Shown: positions 16,544 through 25,567, numbered from the stretch's first letter. The stretch: DNA of 64,000 bases from YC2-FULL-38-9 sp964629635 (GCA_964629635.1 CAZVQS010000002.1:507918-571917); one strand, 5' to 3'. The notes: a model not told the origin generated them from the letters alone. Program-made: numbers and translations.

Positions 16544-17551
16544 TTAGCGCTCCCAGCCCTGGGGATGGGTTTTGTACCAGGTAATGAGGGATTTCACGCT
16601 GTCTTCGACCGTCCGTTTGGGGGTCCAGCCCAATATCTGTTTGGCTTTTGCTATATTGGCGATTTTTTTCGCGTCATCCCCTTCGCGGGGCGCCGATTTT
16701 CCGATGTCGAATTTCACGCCCGTTATTTCCTGCACTTTGCCGACAATTTCCATGACAGAATTGCCGGTCCCCGTGCCGAGATTGATGATATCACTCCCTT
16801 TCCCGTCAAACAAATGGACAAGAGCGGCAAGATGCGCTTCATTCAGGTCAACCACGTTCACGTAGTCACGGATGGGCGTCTTGTCCGGCGTATCGACCTC
16901 CGGACAGGTCAGCTTGAACGGCTCAATGCCGAGCGCGCCGCGGACCGCATTCTGCATGAGAAGCGAGGACGGCTTTTTTGAATCGCCGACCATACCGTCA
17001 TCCGATGCCCCGCACACGTTGAAGTACCGAAGTATCATATATTCAAGCCCCTTTAGCTTTCCGTACCACAGGATCATTTCCTCAACCATCTGCTTCGACA
17101 CGCCGTAGGGTTGGGAAGGAGCAAGCGGATGTTTTTCGTCGATCGGCATGTATTTCGCCTCACCGTACACCGCGCAGGTTGAGGAAAACACAAGCTTTTT
17201 CACTCCGGCGTCGGTCATCGCGGAAAGCAGGGCATTTGTGCCGCCGACATTGTTGCCGAAATATTTCTCCGGGTGTTTCATGGATTCGTCAACCAGGCAG
17301 GAGGCTGCGTAATGCACGACCGCCTCGATCCCTTCTTCCTTTTTGAATACGTCCGCGGCGTTCGTCTTGAGGTCAAGCTCATAGTACCGGAACCTGTCAG
17401 CAAACTTTTCCCGAAAAAACTCCAAAGGCTGCCGGTATCCCGTCGTGAAGTTATCAACAGCTATGACTTCGTATCCTTGGTTAAGAAACAGGTAGGCGGC
17501 AACCGATCCGATATACCCGCCGGCGCCCGTCACCAGTATTTTATGTGGCAT
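16544..17551 (-). CDS. galE: UDP-glucose 4-epimerase
   Basis: 335 residues, extended SDR fold. TGAGGYIGS is the NAD-binding loop, FSSTCAVYGE carries the catalytic Ser/Thr, and YGVSKQM gives the Tyr-x3-Lys pair; RYFNVCGA and IRDYVNVVDL complete the GalE pattern. It interconverts UDP-glucose and UDP-galactose (perhaps the N-acetyl forms), supplying the glycosyltransferases nearby. TATAAT at 17563-17558 lies exactly 7 bases before the start, so the transcript should be leaderless. Confidence 0.93.
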   Translation of the reverse strand: MPHKILVTGAGGYIGSVAAYLFLNQGYEVIAVDNFTTGYRQPLEFFREKFADRFRYYELDLKTNAADVFKKEEGIEAVVHYAASCLVDESMKHPEKYFGNNVGGTNALLSAMTDAGVKKLVFSSTCAVYGEAKYMPIDEKHPLAPSQPYGVSKQMVEEMILWYGKLKGLEYMILRYFNVCGASDDGMVGDSKKPSSLLMQNAVRGALGIEPFKLTCPEVDTPDKTPIRDYVNVVDLNEAHLAALVHLFDGKGSDIINLGTGTGNSVMEIVGKVQEITGVKFDIGKSAPREGDDAKKIANIAKAKQILGWTPKRTVEDSVKSLITWYKTHPQGWER

Positions 17552-17578
17552 ATTCCTATTATAGCACCGTGCCTGGCT

Positions 17579-18553
17579 TCATGCAGAGTCCGTCATGCGG
17601 GGGAGCGTTGCGATGGTTTCCTCCAGGACTTTAAGCTTTTTCCGGTATTCCTTCATGAGGTGGAAGGGGTGCCAGTGTACGCGCTTTTCGGCAATGAGGA
17701 TTCCGGCAAATACCAGGATGGCTCCGACGAAAAAATGAGGAGTGGGGTATTCGCCGACCAGGGGGATCGCCAATAAAACGGCAACTACCGGATCAATGTA
17801 GGAGAAAATGCCGACTTTCTGCCCGTCCATTTTTGACAACCCGTAGTTATACAGGAAATAGGCGATGGCGGATGAAAACACCACCCCGAACACGATACCC
17901 AGCCAGCCGCGCCAGTCGATCATGGAAAAACTCCAGCTCTGCAGTTCGCGGTGCATGAGGGGGAAAAAGGTGAATGCGCCGAAAAGGAAACTGATGAAAG
18001 TCACCTGGTAGTAATTGACCGTCTTGAGCACTTTCTTGAAAAGGAGCGTTTCGATCACCATACCGAAGGTCGCAATCACGAGAAACAGGTTACCGACAAG
18101 CTCGCCTTCTTTCATGGATGACGATATACCTCCGTTCTGGAACAGGGGATAGAGGATGATGACCAGCACACCGATGAATGAAGTGAGTATGCCGTAAAAC
18201 ACCCGCTTGTGCGGCTTTTCCCTCAGGAAAATGAGGGACAGCAGATACACGAAAATGGGCTGCGACGATGCGATAATGGGGGCATTGATACTTTCGGTTT
18301 TGCCGAGTCCGAGGAAGAAAAATCCGATGTTCACCGTGATCGAAAAAAACCCTCCCGCGCATATGAGAAAAAATTGTTTTTTTGTCAGCTTCTGCCAATG
18401 GAGGAGGGCAAAATATACAAAAAGCAGTCCGGCGAAATAAAACCGGATGAACGCGAGGGTAAAGGGAGGGATGTTCTCAAGCGCCAGTTTGAAAACCGGG
18501 GACGCCGCGCCCCAGATGGTGTTGGTTATGATAAGCGCCAGTACGGGATTCAT
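17579..18553 (-). CDS. EamA/DMT family transporter
   Basis: 324 residues with ten predicted helices in two EamA repeats (WGAASPVFKLAL at the N-terminus; FSYIDPVVAVLLAIPLVGE in the second half). The C-terminus is a short cytoplasmic tail. The substrate is unknown; the family includes amino-acid, nucleotide-sugar and metabolite carriers. It follows the GT2 gene by 7 bases and likely shares its transcript, so a role in envelope precursor traffic is possible. Confidence 0.85.
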   Translation of the reverse strand: MNPVLALIITNTIWGAASPVFKLALENIPPFTLAFIRFYFAGLLFVYFALLHWQKLTKKQFFLICAGGFFSITVNIGFFFLGLGKTESINAPIIASSQPIFVYLLSLIFLREKPHKRVFYGILTSFIGVLVIILYPLFQNGGISSSMKEGELVGNLFLVIATFGMVIETLLFKKVLKTVNYYQVTFISFLFGAFTFFPLMHRELQSWSFSMIDWRGWLGIVFGVVFSSAIAYFLYNYGLSKMDGQKVGIFSYIDPVVAVLLAIPLVGEYPTPHFFVGAILVFAGILIAEKRVHWHPFHLMKEYRKKLKVLEETIATLPRMTDSA

Positions 18554-18560
18554 AGAGTAT

Positions 18561-19463
18561 TCAGGATTTGGATTTGCGCCGGTCCGTATATACGATAAGC
18601 TCGCCGATCATGCCGGTCATCACGATCTGCAAGCCGACTATGATCAGAAGCACTCCGGCAAGAAGCGCCGGCCTCCGGTACAGGAGAATATTGTTGAAAA
18701 TGCGTTCGTACGCGAGATACGCGGTCAGGATAAAACCCGGCACAAACAGGATCGCGCCGATGGTACCGAAAAAGTGGAGCGGCTGCTCGCTGAACTGGTG
18801 CAAGAAATAGGCAGTCACCGTATCGATAACGCCAATAAACAGCTTGCCGATACCATACTTGGACTTGCCGTGCACCCGCTGCCGGTTGTGCACGGGAACC
18901 TCGCTCACTTTGAACCCCTTGTAGAAAGCCGCCAGGGGAAGGAACCGGAAATTGTTGCCGTAGAGGGCGATTTCGTCAAGAATATCCTTTTTGAACAGTT
19001 TGAATCCGCAGTTGATATCGGTAAACGGCGAGTGGAGCACTTGTTTCAGGAACACGTTTACTGTTTTCGAATAAAATTTCACGATAATATTGTCCTGCCG
19101 TTGGGTGCGGATACCGTTCACGAGGTCGTATCCTTCGTGGATCCTCTTGAGAAACTTGCCGATGTCAGCAGGGTCGTCCTGCAGGTCCGCATCCATAAAA
19201 ACGACCATGTCGCCTTTTGCATGCTTCACTCCCGACCGTATCGCCTCGCCCTTGCCGGACTTTTTTCTCTGCTTGACCACGATAACTTTTTTGTCTTTCT
19301 CCCGCAACCCATGCGCAACACTCAGGCTTTTGTCGGTTGAGCCGTCATCAATCAGGATGACTTCGTAATCCTCTCCGGTTTGGGCAAACGCTTTGGCGAT
19401 TTCTTCATGGAGAGGAGCAAGATTATCCTCCTCGTTATGGAACGGAATGATGATTGAAAGCAT
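18561..19463 (-). CDS. GT2 glycosyltransferase with two C-terminal helices (ArnC/GtrB-like)
   Basis: 300 residues. The GT-A domain (1-210) has SIIIPFHNEEDN, VILIDDGSTDKS and the metal site VVFMDADLQDDP, plus CGFKLFKKD and VPVHNRQRVHGKSKYG. Two membrane helices follow (about 230-250 and 270-290), as in GtrB/ArnC-type polyprenyl-phosphate glycosyltransferases, which load glucose or aminoarabinose on undecaprenyl phosphate. It is one base from the DUF2079 gene upstream, so it likely supplies lipid-linked sugar for it. Confidence 0.88.
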   Translation of the reverse strand: MLSIIIPFHNEEDNLAPLHEEIAKAFAQTGEDYEVILIDDGSTDKSLSVAHGLREKDKKVIVVKQRKKSGKGEAIRSGVKHAKGDMVVFMDADLQDDPADIGKFLKRIHEGYDLVNGIRTQRQDNIIVKFYSKTVNVFLKQVLHSPFTDINCGFKLFKKDILDEIALYGNNFRFLPLAAFYKGFKVSEVPVHNRQRVHGKSKYGIGKLFIGVIDTVTAYFLHQFSEQPLHFFGTIGAILFVPGFILTAYLAYERIFNNILLYRRPALLAGVLLIIVGLQIVMTGMIGELIVYTDRRKSKS

Positions 19464-19464
19464 A

Positions 19465-20934
19465 TTATGGATATGTTGGCGCTCCCTGTTTCCGGAAAAC
19501 CTCGATATGAGAGCTTTTATAAATGAGCGAATACATTTTGTCCGCCTTCAAGCGTTCGTAATGGGCCGGAAGATCCGCTTCCCTGTCAAAATAATTATAT
19601 ATCTCGTTTTTCTGCAGTACAACATAATCCGCTTTTTCGTAATCCACCGCAAAATGGTAATAATGCCTGCGCGAAGCAAATAAAGGAGCCAGATGTCCGG
19701 TCGAGCAAACCGATATGGATTCGCTTTTCAGCCGATCGGCCCACACTGCGGCTTCCCTGTAACCGCCCGCCGGGTACAGAAACGGATGCACGTCCCGACC
19801 GAGCGCAAACGGAAGCGGGCCCTTCAGGTACGAAAAGACAAGCGTCGAACAGACTACCGCTGCAAGGACCGCAAACGCAACTCCGCTGCCCTTCCGCTTC
19901 AGGAAACGCGTTACGTTGCGGAACCCGTATACGGCCGCTATGAAAAGGACCGGCTGGATGACCGATGTGTAGTGGTGGATGATGTTTCGCATGTTCCACG
20001 AATCCGATAGCAGGTTAATCGCGAATTCAAAAACAGACGCGGACAGGTGAAGCGGAGAAAACAGCGGCAGGAAGGAAAGGGGACCGAACAGGTTCAAAAG
20101 ATATGGATATGTGTCTTTGTGGAAAATATAATCGGGTATGCCCGCCGGATCCTTCACAACCGAATACCGGGCAATGGCGAAATGCTGGCTGCCGCGGAAA
20201 AAGGGGATAATCACGAACATGGACAATGCAACCCACACGACGCTCAGTGTCATGACCGCAATGGGAAAAAGCACTTCTTTTTTCCCTCTCATCTTCCAGA
20301 TGTTTTTCAGGTACGGAACCAGCATGACCGCCCCGAGAAGAAACGTGGTTAACCCGATGTTTTCCTTGGTGAGAAGGGTGATGGCGAATACGGCGTAACT
20401 CAGGACATATTTCTTTTTAAGCCAGAAATAAAACATGAAAAGAATCAGGGAAGTCGCAAGCGCCACCGCATGGAAATCGAACATGTTTGCCCGCTGCATG
20501 GGAACGTACATGAGGTAGGCGAACGCGAATACAAGACCTGCGGCGTCCGTATAGCGTGTTTTGCCCAGCGCTTCCCGGCAGATGCCGTATATCGCAAGCG
20601 CTCCCAAGCCCAATATTACGGTCTGCAAAACGACAAGCGTCTGGGGGCCGGAATAGATAAAGTAAAAGGGCGAAAGAAACGCTAGGAGCATGTCGTTGTG
20701 CACCGCCATCCGTTTCACGAAGCCCGCGCCGTGGGGATTTGATATCTCAAGCACCCGGCTCCAGTCAAATGTCCGCAGCGCCTGATACGTGTTATATACG
20801 GCCTGGTGCATGATGCCCAGGTCGTAGTAATGCGCATATAGCGCCCTGATCCGCAAAACGGTGAACACGGAAAAATACCCGATATACAGAATAACCATGA
20901 GAAAGAGGACGTAAAAAGCGGGGGAGCGTTTCAT
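19465..20934 (-). CDS. DUF2079 polytopic membrane protein, probable GT-C-like
   Basis: 489 residues with about ten helices and a C-terminal soluble domain. ALYAHYYDLGIMHQAVYNT after the first helix, MAVHNDMLLAFLSPFYFIYSGPQTLVVLQT and the MFDFHAVALATSLILF block are the DUF2079 pattern. The family is distantly similar to GT-C transferases and is usually found beside GT2 genes, as here. Enzymatic activity is not established. Its start overlaps the stop of the Xer recombinase gene upstream. Confidence 0.82.
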   Translation of the reverse strand: MKRSPAFYVLFLMVILYIGYFSVFTVLRIRALYAHYYDLGIMHQAVYNTYQALRTFDWSRVLEISNPHGAGFVKRMAVHNDMLLAFLSPFYFIYSGPQTLVVLQTVILGLGALAIYGICREALGKTRYTDAAGLVFAFAYLMYVPMQRANMFDFHAVALATSLILFMFYFWLKKKYVLSYAVFAITLLTKENIGLTTFLLGAVMLVPYLKNIWKMRGKKEVLFPIAVMTLSVVWVALSMFVIIPFFRGSQHFAIARYSVVKDPAGIPDYIFHKDTYPYLLNLFGPLSFLPLFSPLHLSASVFEFAINLLSDSWNMRNIIHHYTSVIQPVLFIAAVYGFRNVTRFLKRKGSGVAFAVLAAVVCSTLVFSYLKGPLPFALGRDVHPFLYPAGGYREAAVWADRLKSESISVCSTGHLAPLFASRRHYYHFAVDYEKADYVVLQKNEIYNYFDREADLPAHYERLKADKMYSLIYKSSHIEVFRKQGAPTYP

Positions 20935-21869
20935 TTGTTGCCGGAGTGGAATTTTTCATGCACCTCCTTGAGGCGTGCGTTGGTTACGTGCGTATAGATC
21001 TGGGTTGTCGCGATGTTCTTGTGCCCCAGCATTTCCTGGACGGACCGCAGGTCCGCGCCGTGGGACAGAAGGTCGGTGGCGAAACTGTGGCGCAGGGCAT
21101 GGGGACCGATCTTGTGGAGGATTCCTGCCTTTTTCCGGTACTTGTCGACGAGCCGCTCGATCGAACGGACGGACAATCGTTGCCTCTGGTTCGTGAGGCC
21201 TTCCTCCTCCTTCGGCCCGGAATAACGGATAAACAGGGGGGAATAGGCGTCCTTGCGCAGGGCCAGGTATTTCTGCAGCCAATCCTTCGCGTTGGCGGAT
21301 AAAAACACGACGCGCATTTTCCCGCCTTTTCCGAGCACCCCAAACTCGCCCGATTCCAGATTTACTTTTTCCCGATCCAACCCCGCAAGCTCGGATACGC
21401 GAAGGCCGGTCGAAAAAAGCACCTCGAGGATAGTGCGGTCGCGCACCCCGGATTCGGTCGTCGTGTCCACACACCGGAACAGCCGTTCAAGCTCGTCTTC
21501 GTTCAAGAATTTCAGCTGACGGTCGCGCAGTTTGCCCAGCTCTATCATGTCGGGGGACAATACGTTGAGTTTCTGCTTCACGAGATACCGGAAAAACGAC
21601 CTCAGGGCAACGAGAAAATAATTTTGCGTCTGCCTTTTGAGGTTGCCCTTGAACGGGTTCTTGTAGTTATGCGAAAGGTACAGCCTGAAGTTGCGGATCA
21701 TGTTGTCGTCGATTTTTTCGACTTCAAAGTCCTGGAGGTTGGTCTGGGCAAGAAGCCATCCCTGGAAAAACTGCAGATAGTATCCGTACATCTTCACCGT
21801 CTTAAGCGACAAGTTCCGGTCCAATTCGCTGTATTCGAGAAATCGCAATACCGCCTCTTTTATGCCCAT
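20931..21869 (-). CDS. xerC: Tyrosine recombinase, XerC/XerD type
   Basis: 312 residues: N-terminal SAM-like core-binding domain (1-100) and C-terminal catalytic domain. All catalytic residues are visible: R157 (STGLRVSEL), Lys in GKGGKMR (181-184), H257 and R260 (HALRHSFAT), H283 (LGHKNIATTQ) and nucleophile Y292 (IYTH). Length and motifs match chromosome-dimer resolvases rather than phage integrases, although whether it is XerC or XerD cannot be decided. tRNA-Leu lies 40 bases upstream on the same strand, and the DUF2079 gene overlaps its end. Confidence 0.88.
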   Translation of the reverse strand: MGIKEAVLRFLEYSELDRNLSLKTVKMYGYYLQFFQGWLLAQTNLQDFEVEKIDDNMIRNFRLYLSHNYKNPFKGNLKRQTQNYFLVALRSFFRYLVKQKLNVLSPDMIELGKLRDRQLKFLNEDELERLFRCVDTTTESGVRDRTILEVLFSTGLRVSELAGLDREKVNLESGEFGVLGKGGKMRVVFLSANAKDWLQKYLALRKDAYSPLFIRYSGPKEEEGLTNQRQRLSVRSIERLVDKYRKKAGILHKIGPHALRHSFATDLLSHGADLRSVQEMLGHKNIATTQIYTHVTNARLKEVHEKFHSGNK

Positions 21870-21909
21870 ATCTCCATATTAAACGACGCGGCTGCGTTTT
21901 TCAAACGAC

Positions 21910-21996
21910 TGGTGCCGGGGAGAGGACTTGAACCTCCACGACCTCACGGTCACAGGTTCCTAAAACCTGCGCGTATGCCATTTCGCCACCCCGGCA
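21910..21996 (-). tRNA. tRNA-Leu (anticodon UAG)
   Basis: A class II tRNA. The minus strand gives acceptor TGCCGGGG/CCCCGGCA, anticodon stem CAGGT/ACCTG with loop TTTAGGA (anticodon TAG), a long variable arm and the T-loop GGTTCAAGTCC. The CCA end is encoded (21912-21910), unlike in the Gly and Ser tRNAs of this window. Confidence 0.96.
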
Positions 21997-22054
21997 TTTT
22001 AAAGCAAAAACTACAGTAAATTATACCATCCGGGGCAGGGGAAACGGCTTCCCG

Positions 22055-22696
22055 CTAAAGAACGCTCGCGAAGAGGAATCCGAAGGCAAACCCGCCGATG
22101 TGCGCGAACCAGGCGACCCCACCCTCATTGATGTTGAAGGCGACAAGCGAACCGAATCCGCTCAACAGCTGGATGAGGATCCAGTATCCCATGAAAAACC
22201 ACACCGGTATCTCAATGATATCCCAAAAACCGAAAAGCGTCGGCACGAGGGTGCGTACGCGGTCGCGGCGGAACCAGATGAAATACGCGCCGATGACGGC
22301 CGCGATCGCACCGGACGCGCCGATCATAGGGATGATGCTTGAAGGGCTGATAAGATACTGGCCAAGCGTCGCGATGAATCCGCCGGCAATATAAAACAGG
22401 GCGTAGGGGATATGCCCGAGGCGGTCCTCGATATTGTCCCCGAATATGAAAAGCGTCCACATATTGCCGATGATATGGAGGAATCCGCCGTGCATGAAAA
22501 TCGAATACAAAACGTTCCAGTACGTTGACGGATCGCCGATCCGGAAATAGGCGGGCACGAAAGCGTATGCGAACGTGAATTCCTCAAAGCTCGGAGCGGT
22601 CATCTGCAGGTAAAACATGTAGACGTTCAAACCGATAATGAGGTAATTGACGAAAGGAAAACGCCGCCGCACAGCGGTATCCGATAAGGGAAACAT
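22055..22696 (-). CDS. Rhomboid-family intramembrane serine protease
   Basis: 213 residues, six helices. The catalytic Ser is in GASGAIAAVIGAY and the catalytic His in FAHIGGFAFGFLFA; the HGGFLHIIGNMWTLFIFG block supplies the oxyanion His/Asn. It cleaves membrane helices of surface or signalling proteins; the targets are unknown. TAGAAT at 22708-22703 lies exactly 7 bases upstream of the ATG, predicting a leaderless mRNA. Confidence 0.92.
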   Translation of the reverse strand: MFPLSDTAVRRRFPFVNYLIIGLNVYMFYLQMTAPSFEEFTFAYAFVPAYFRIGDPSTYWNVLYSIFMHGGFLHIIGNMWTLFIFGDNIEDRLGHIPYALFYIAGGFIATLGQYLISPSSIIPMIGASGAIAAVIGAYFIWFRRDRVRTLVPTLFGFWDIIEIPVWFFMGYWILIQLLSGFGSLVAFNINEGGVAWFAHIGGFAFGFLFASVL

Positions 22697-22727
22697 ATAT
22701 CCATTCTAACGGGTTTGCCGTTTCCTT

Positions 22728-23687
22728 TTATGTGATGGGAGTGATTATTCGGTAAAGTTTCGTGTCCCGTGCGCCCAGATCGTATTTGTACCGTTCGGGA
22801 CCGCGCAGGAAATCGTGAACCTTCAGTCCTTTTTCGATGTTGCGCTTGATGAGGAGCGCGTGCACCATGAGTCCGGGGCTGTAATACTTTTCTTCCGGAT
22901 CATAACCTGAATTATAGAGAAATGCCGCATTTTCGCTTTCGAAGAAAAACACCGAAGCCGCTGTTTTGCCTTTGAGAGTTAGGGATGCGATGCGGGGAAC
23001 GTGGTGCAGATAAGCGCCGTGCGCCAGATCGCGGAAAAAAGCCTCCATGGCCGCATTCATGAATTTGTGCTTGGATAGATCCGACAACCGGTGAAGGGCA
23101 AAAAAATCCGACAGGGCTTTTTCATTTCCGGCATCGTATACCTCAAATGTATTCTCAATAGTATCTAGGCGGTTCAGTTTCCGTTTCAGCTCCTTCCGGT
23201 CGGTCCGTTCCAAGCTCTCCAGATAATCCCCCCAACCCGACGGAAGGGTGATATACGGCGACACTTCCTGCTCGACCGGCTCAATGCCCCGAACAAACGT
23301 AAAATAGCGAAACGCCCGACTGTCTTCGCGCACGTAATCGAGCGTCAGCTGTTTCATCCCCCGTCTCCTCAAGTAGACAAGTATATTGGTCCAGATGCGG
23401 CTGTATGTTTCCTCATCCGATCCGGTATACAGGATGTTGCCGAAGTCCGTCACTTCCTCCTTGCCCATAACTTTCGCCATCCCCAGAAGATGCATGGATC
23501 CCGACTCCTCGTACAGGGGCACAACCGCGATCTCACGTACATCCTGGGAGACGTGGAGCATGTGGATATTGGCCCGGTTTGAAAAATGCCATGCAAACGT
23601 TTCCAGGTAAAAAGGCTCCTGAAAAGGCGAGGGGATATAGAAGTCGCCCGCCTGGAATTTGATAGTTGCGGAATCCCTTATTTCCAT
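22728..23687 (-). CDS. GNAT acyltransferase of the FemAB/CelD group
   Basis: 319 residues, soluble. The double GNAT layout and stretches such as RTDRKELKRKLNRL, FFALHRLSDLSKHKFMNAAMEAFF, VFFFESENAAFLYNSGYDPE and YYSPGLMVHALLIKRNIEKGLKVHDFLRGPERYKYDLG match the Acetyltransf_6 (CelD/FemAB-like) family. Relatives add amino acids to peptidoglycan precursors or acylate polysaccharides. The location at the end of an envelope gene block supports a surface-polymer role. The exact donor and acceptor are unknown. Confidence 0.8.
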   Translation of the reverse strand: MEIRDSATIKFQAGDFYIPSPFQEPFYLETFAWHFSNRANIHMLHVSQDVREIAVVPLYEESGSMHLLGMAKVMGKEEVTDFGNILYTGSDEETYSRIWTNILVYLRRRGMKQLTLDYVREDSRAFRYFTFVRGIEPVEQEVSPYITLPSGWGDYLESLERTDRKELKRKLNRLDTIENTFEVYDAGNEKALSDFFALHRLSDLSKHKFMNAAMEAFFRDLAHGAYLHHVPRIASLTLKGKTAASVFFFESENAAFLYNSGYDPEEKYYSPGLMVHALLIKRNIEKGLKVHDFLRGPERYKYDLGARDTKLYRIITPIT

Positions 23688-23791
23688 AAGTTAAAAATAA
23701 TTACTCAAACCAACAACCTGAAACGGGCCATTAGCACTGATCGTATTGTACTCTAAGAAAGGCGCAACGTGGTAAAATAAGTAGTCATTCT

Positions 23792-23878
23792 GGAGGAGTC
23801 GCATAGTGGACTAGTGCGCACGCCTGGAAAGCGTGTTTACCCGCAAGGGTATCGAGGGTTCGAATCCCTCCTTCTCCG
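23792..23878 (+). tRNA. tRNA-Ser (anticodon GGA)
   Basis: Class II tRNA: acceptor GGAGGAG/CTTCTCC with one G-T pair, anticodon stem CACGC/GCGTG with loop CTGGAAA (anticodon GGA), a long variable arm (TTTACCCGCAAGGGTAT) and T-arm GAGGG/CCCTC around TTCGAAT. The discriminator is G; CCA is not encoded. Confidence 0.96.
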
Positions 23879-23903
23879 CCCGGACATTCCAATCTCCATT
23901 CCC

Positions 23904-23950
23904 TTGACAATGCCGTCGCTTTCCCATAACATATGAATATATGTTCATAT
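23904..23950 (+). promoter_or_regulatory. arsR promoter with ArsR/SmtB-type operator over the start codon
   Basis: TTGACA (23904-23909), 17 bases, TAACAT (23927-23932). The inverted repeat ATATGAA-TATATG-TTCATAT (23931-23950) overlaps the -10, the predicted start site and the arsR ATG at 23941. Its arms match the TGAAYA-type half sites of ArsR/SmtB operators. Binding would block the promoter, giving autoregulation relieved by metal(loid). Confidence 0.75.
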
Positions 23951-24267
23951 CAAAACGCTGCGGCTGCACGACCTCGAGGAGCACTTCGCCCATAAATGCG
24001 GAAGGACTGGCCAAATTAAGCAGCGGACTGACAGTCATATCTGTCAAGTCGCGGCTTGAACTGTTGTTCCTCCTCCACATCAAACCCCATTGCGTTTGTG
24101 ACCTGGTGGAACATACGAAAATGTCCCAGAGCCTTATATCGCACCATCTTGCCAGTTTAAACAAGGAAGGCTTAATCGTCAGCAAACGGAACGGAAAATA
24201 CAGCGATTATCTCCTTACCGCCAAAGGGGAAAAAGCCGTAAAAGCATTGGAATTATTCATTAAATAA
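23941..24267 (+). CDS. arsR: ArsR-family metal(loid)-responsive repressor
   Basis: 108 residues, winged helix-turn-helix. H50-C51-V-C53-D-L is the alpha-3 metal-binding motif of arsenic-sensing ArsR (ELCVCDL in the type protein), and MSQSLISHHLASLNKEGLI is the recognition helix. Extra Cys at positions 7 and 9 could complete a three-thiolate As(III) or Sb(III) site. The start ATG lies inside the operator, about two bases after the predicted transcription start, so the mRNA is nearly leaderless. It is followed by a thioredoxin-like protein and a permease, which fits a metal(loid) export operon. A Cd/Zn/Cu response remains possible. Confidence 0.88.
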   Translation: MFISKRCGCTTSRSTSPINAEGLAKLSSGLTVISVKSRLELLFLLHIKPHCVCDLVEHTKMSQSLISHHLASLNKEGLIVSKRNGKYSDYLLTAKGEKAVKALELFIK

Positions 24268-24272
24268 ACTTT

Positions 24273-24572
24273 ATGAAAATCCAGGTACTCGGAAGCGGTT
24301 GCGCCACATGCAAAAAACTGCATGAAACTGCCCAGAAAGCAGTTCTTGAAATGGGAAGGGACGAGGAGGTCGAATATATAACCGGAGAAAAGGGAACAAA
24401 TGCGATTATCGAAATGGGCATCATGCAGTCTCCTGTCCTTGCGGTTGATGGAGTTCCTGTCATGACCGGCTATACTCCCGATATCCAGAAAATCCAAAAC
24501 GCCATCTGCTCTGTCATTCAGGAAAACAAAACACCGGGTAAATGCGGATGCGGAAAGGAGTGCTGCACGTAA
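24273..24572 (+). CDS. Small thioredoxin-like redox protein (Trx_3 type)
   Basis: 99 residues. IQVLGSGCATCKKL carries the CxxC pair (C10, C13) of the redox-active-disulfide protein 2 group, and SPVLAVDGVPVMTGYTPD supplies the cis-Pro loop. The C-terminus is Cys-rich (CGCGKECC), a likely metal handle. Such proteins are almost always next to UPF0718-type permeases and ArsR regulators, exactly as here, and probably deliver metal or reducing equivalents to the permease. Its TAA overlaps the permease ATG by one base. Confidence 0.88.
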   Translation: MKIQVLGSGCATCKKLHETAQKAVLEMGRDEEVEYITGEKGTNAIIEMGIMQSPVLAVDGVPVMTGYTPDIQKIQNAICSVIQENKTPGKCGCGKECCT

Positions 24573-25549
24573 TGGATATTTTTCGCCCCGTTCAGCTTGC
24601 GGCAGATACGGTGACATACCGGTTGCTTCAAATACCCCCCCATTCATATCTTGGCGATTCGGTGAATTTCTTCATCTACGACACGATCAAGATAGGCCTT
24701 ATGCTCGTATTTATCAACTTTGTCATGGCGGCAGTGCGATTTTATTTTCCCATGGAAAAAGCGAGGGACATCCTGACGAAACGGAAGTGGTTCGGATTAG
24801 ACTACCTTCTGGCGGCCTTGCTTGGCGTCGTCACGCCGTTTTGCTCCTGTTCGTCGATACCGTTATTCATCGGATTCATCGGTGCCGGCATACCGCTTGG
24901 CGTGACATTCGCGTTCCTCATCAGTTCTCCGCTCGTGAACGAATCGTCGCTCTATCTGTTTCCCGCAATGTTCGGCATGAAGATAACACTTCTGTACAAC
25001 GCCGCCGGTATTGCCATATCGATGTTGGGGGGATTAATCATCCAGAAATCCGGACTTGAAAAATACGTGAAAACAGACCTTCTCGCATCCAAAACAAAAC
25101 GCCGGATTTTGCACGGGTACGGAGGAAAAGCGCTTCCGGTAAAAGAATTGCTGAAGTATTTCTGGAACGACGGAATGAATATCACCCGAAACGTCTTTCC
25201 GTACGTAGTGGCGGGCGTCGGAATCGGCGCGCTCATCCACGGCTTCATTCCCTCAACCCTTGTTGAAGGATACCTCTCGACACGTTCATGGTGGGCGGTT
25301 CCCCTTGCCGCGGTCCTCGGAGCGCCTCTTTACGCAAATTCAGTAGGCGTTGTACCGGTCATGGAAGCGCTTGTGAAAAAGGGAGTGCCATTGGGCACCG
25401 CATTGGCATTTATGACTTCGATCGTAACCGTATCCATACCCGAAATCATGATTCTCAGGAAGGTTATGAAATGGCAGCTTCTCGCGGCTTTCATAACCAT
25501 TACGCTATCCGGCGCTATAACTGTCGGATATTTGTTCAACGCTCTGTGA
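24572..25549 (+). CDS. UPF0718/ArsP-like permease with FCSCSS motif
   Basis: 325 residues, about eight helices. TPFCSCSSIPLFIGFIGAGIPLG (C91, C93) is the family motif, shared with ArsP, and a second half-repeat carries LGAPLYANSVGVVPVMEALV. SSPLVNESSLY is also typical. It likely exports an arsenical, antimonial or soft metal, with the CxC pair as the transport site. I take the ATG at 24572 because it overlaps the previous stop and has AAAGGAG 12 bases upstream. It is the last gene of the arsR operon. Confidence 0.87.
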   Translation: MDIFRPVQLAADTVTYRLLQIPPHSYLGDSVNFFIYDTIKIGLMLVFINFVMAAVRFYFPMEKARDILTKRKWFGLDYLLAALLGVVTPFCSCSSIPLFIGFIGAGIPLGVTFAFLISSPLVNESSLYLFPAMFGMKITLLYNAAGIAISMLGGLIIQKSGLEKYVKTDLLASKTKRRILHGYGGKALPVKELLKYFWNDGMNITRNVFPYVVAGVGIGALIHGFIPSTLVEGYLSTRSWWAVPLAAVLGAPLYANSVGVVPVMEALVKKGVPLGTALAFMTSIVTVSIPEIMILRKVMKWQLLAAFITITLSGAITVGYLFNAL

Positions 25550-25567
25550 GCTTGGTATAATTTTCCC

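Noticed and set aside
18447..19340. Open frame of 297 residues on the plus strand
   Set aside because: It is fully antisense to the GT2 gene at 18561-19463, whose catalytic motifs are complete; the plus-strand product is low in hydrophobic core and has no recognisable motif.
20931..21996. Xer-type recombinase beside tRNA-Leu as the edge of an integrated element
   Set aside because: The protein matches housekeeping XerC/D in length and motifs, no direct repeat of the tRNA end was found nearby, and the neighbours are ordinary envelope genes in the same operon.
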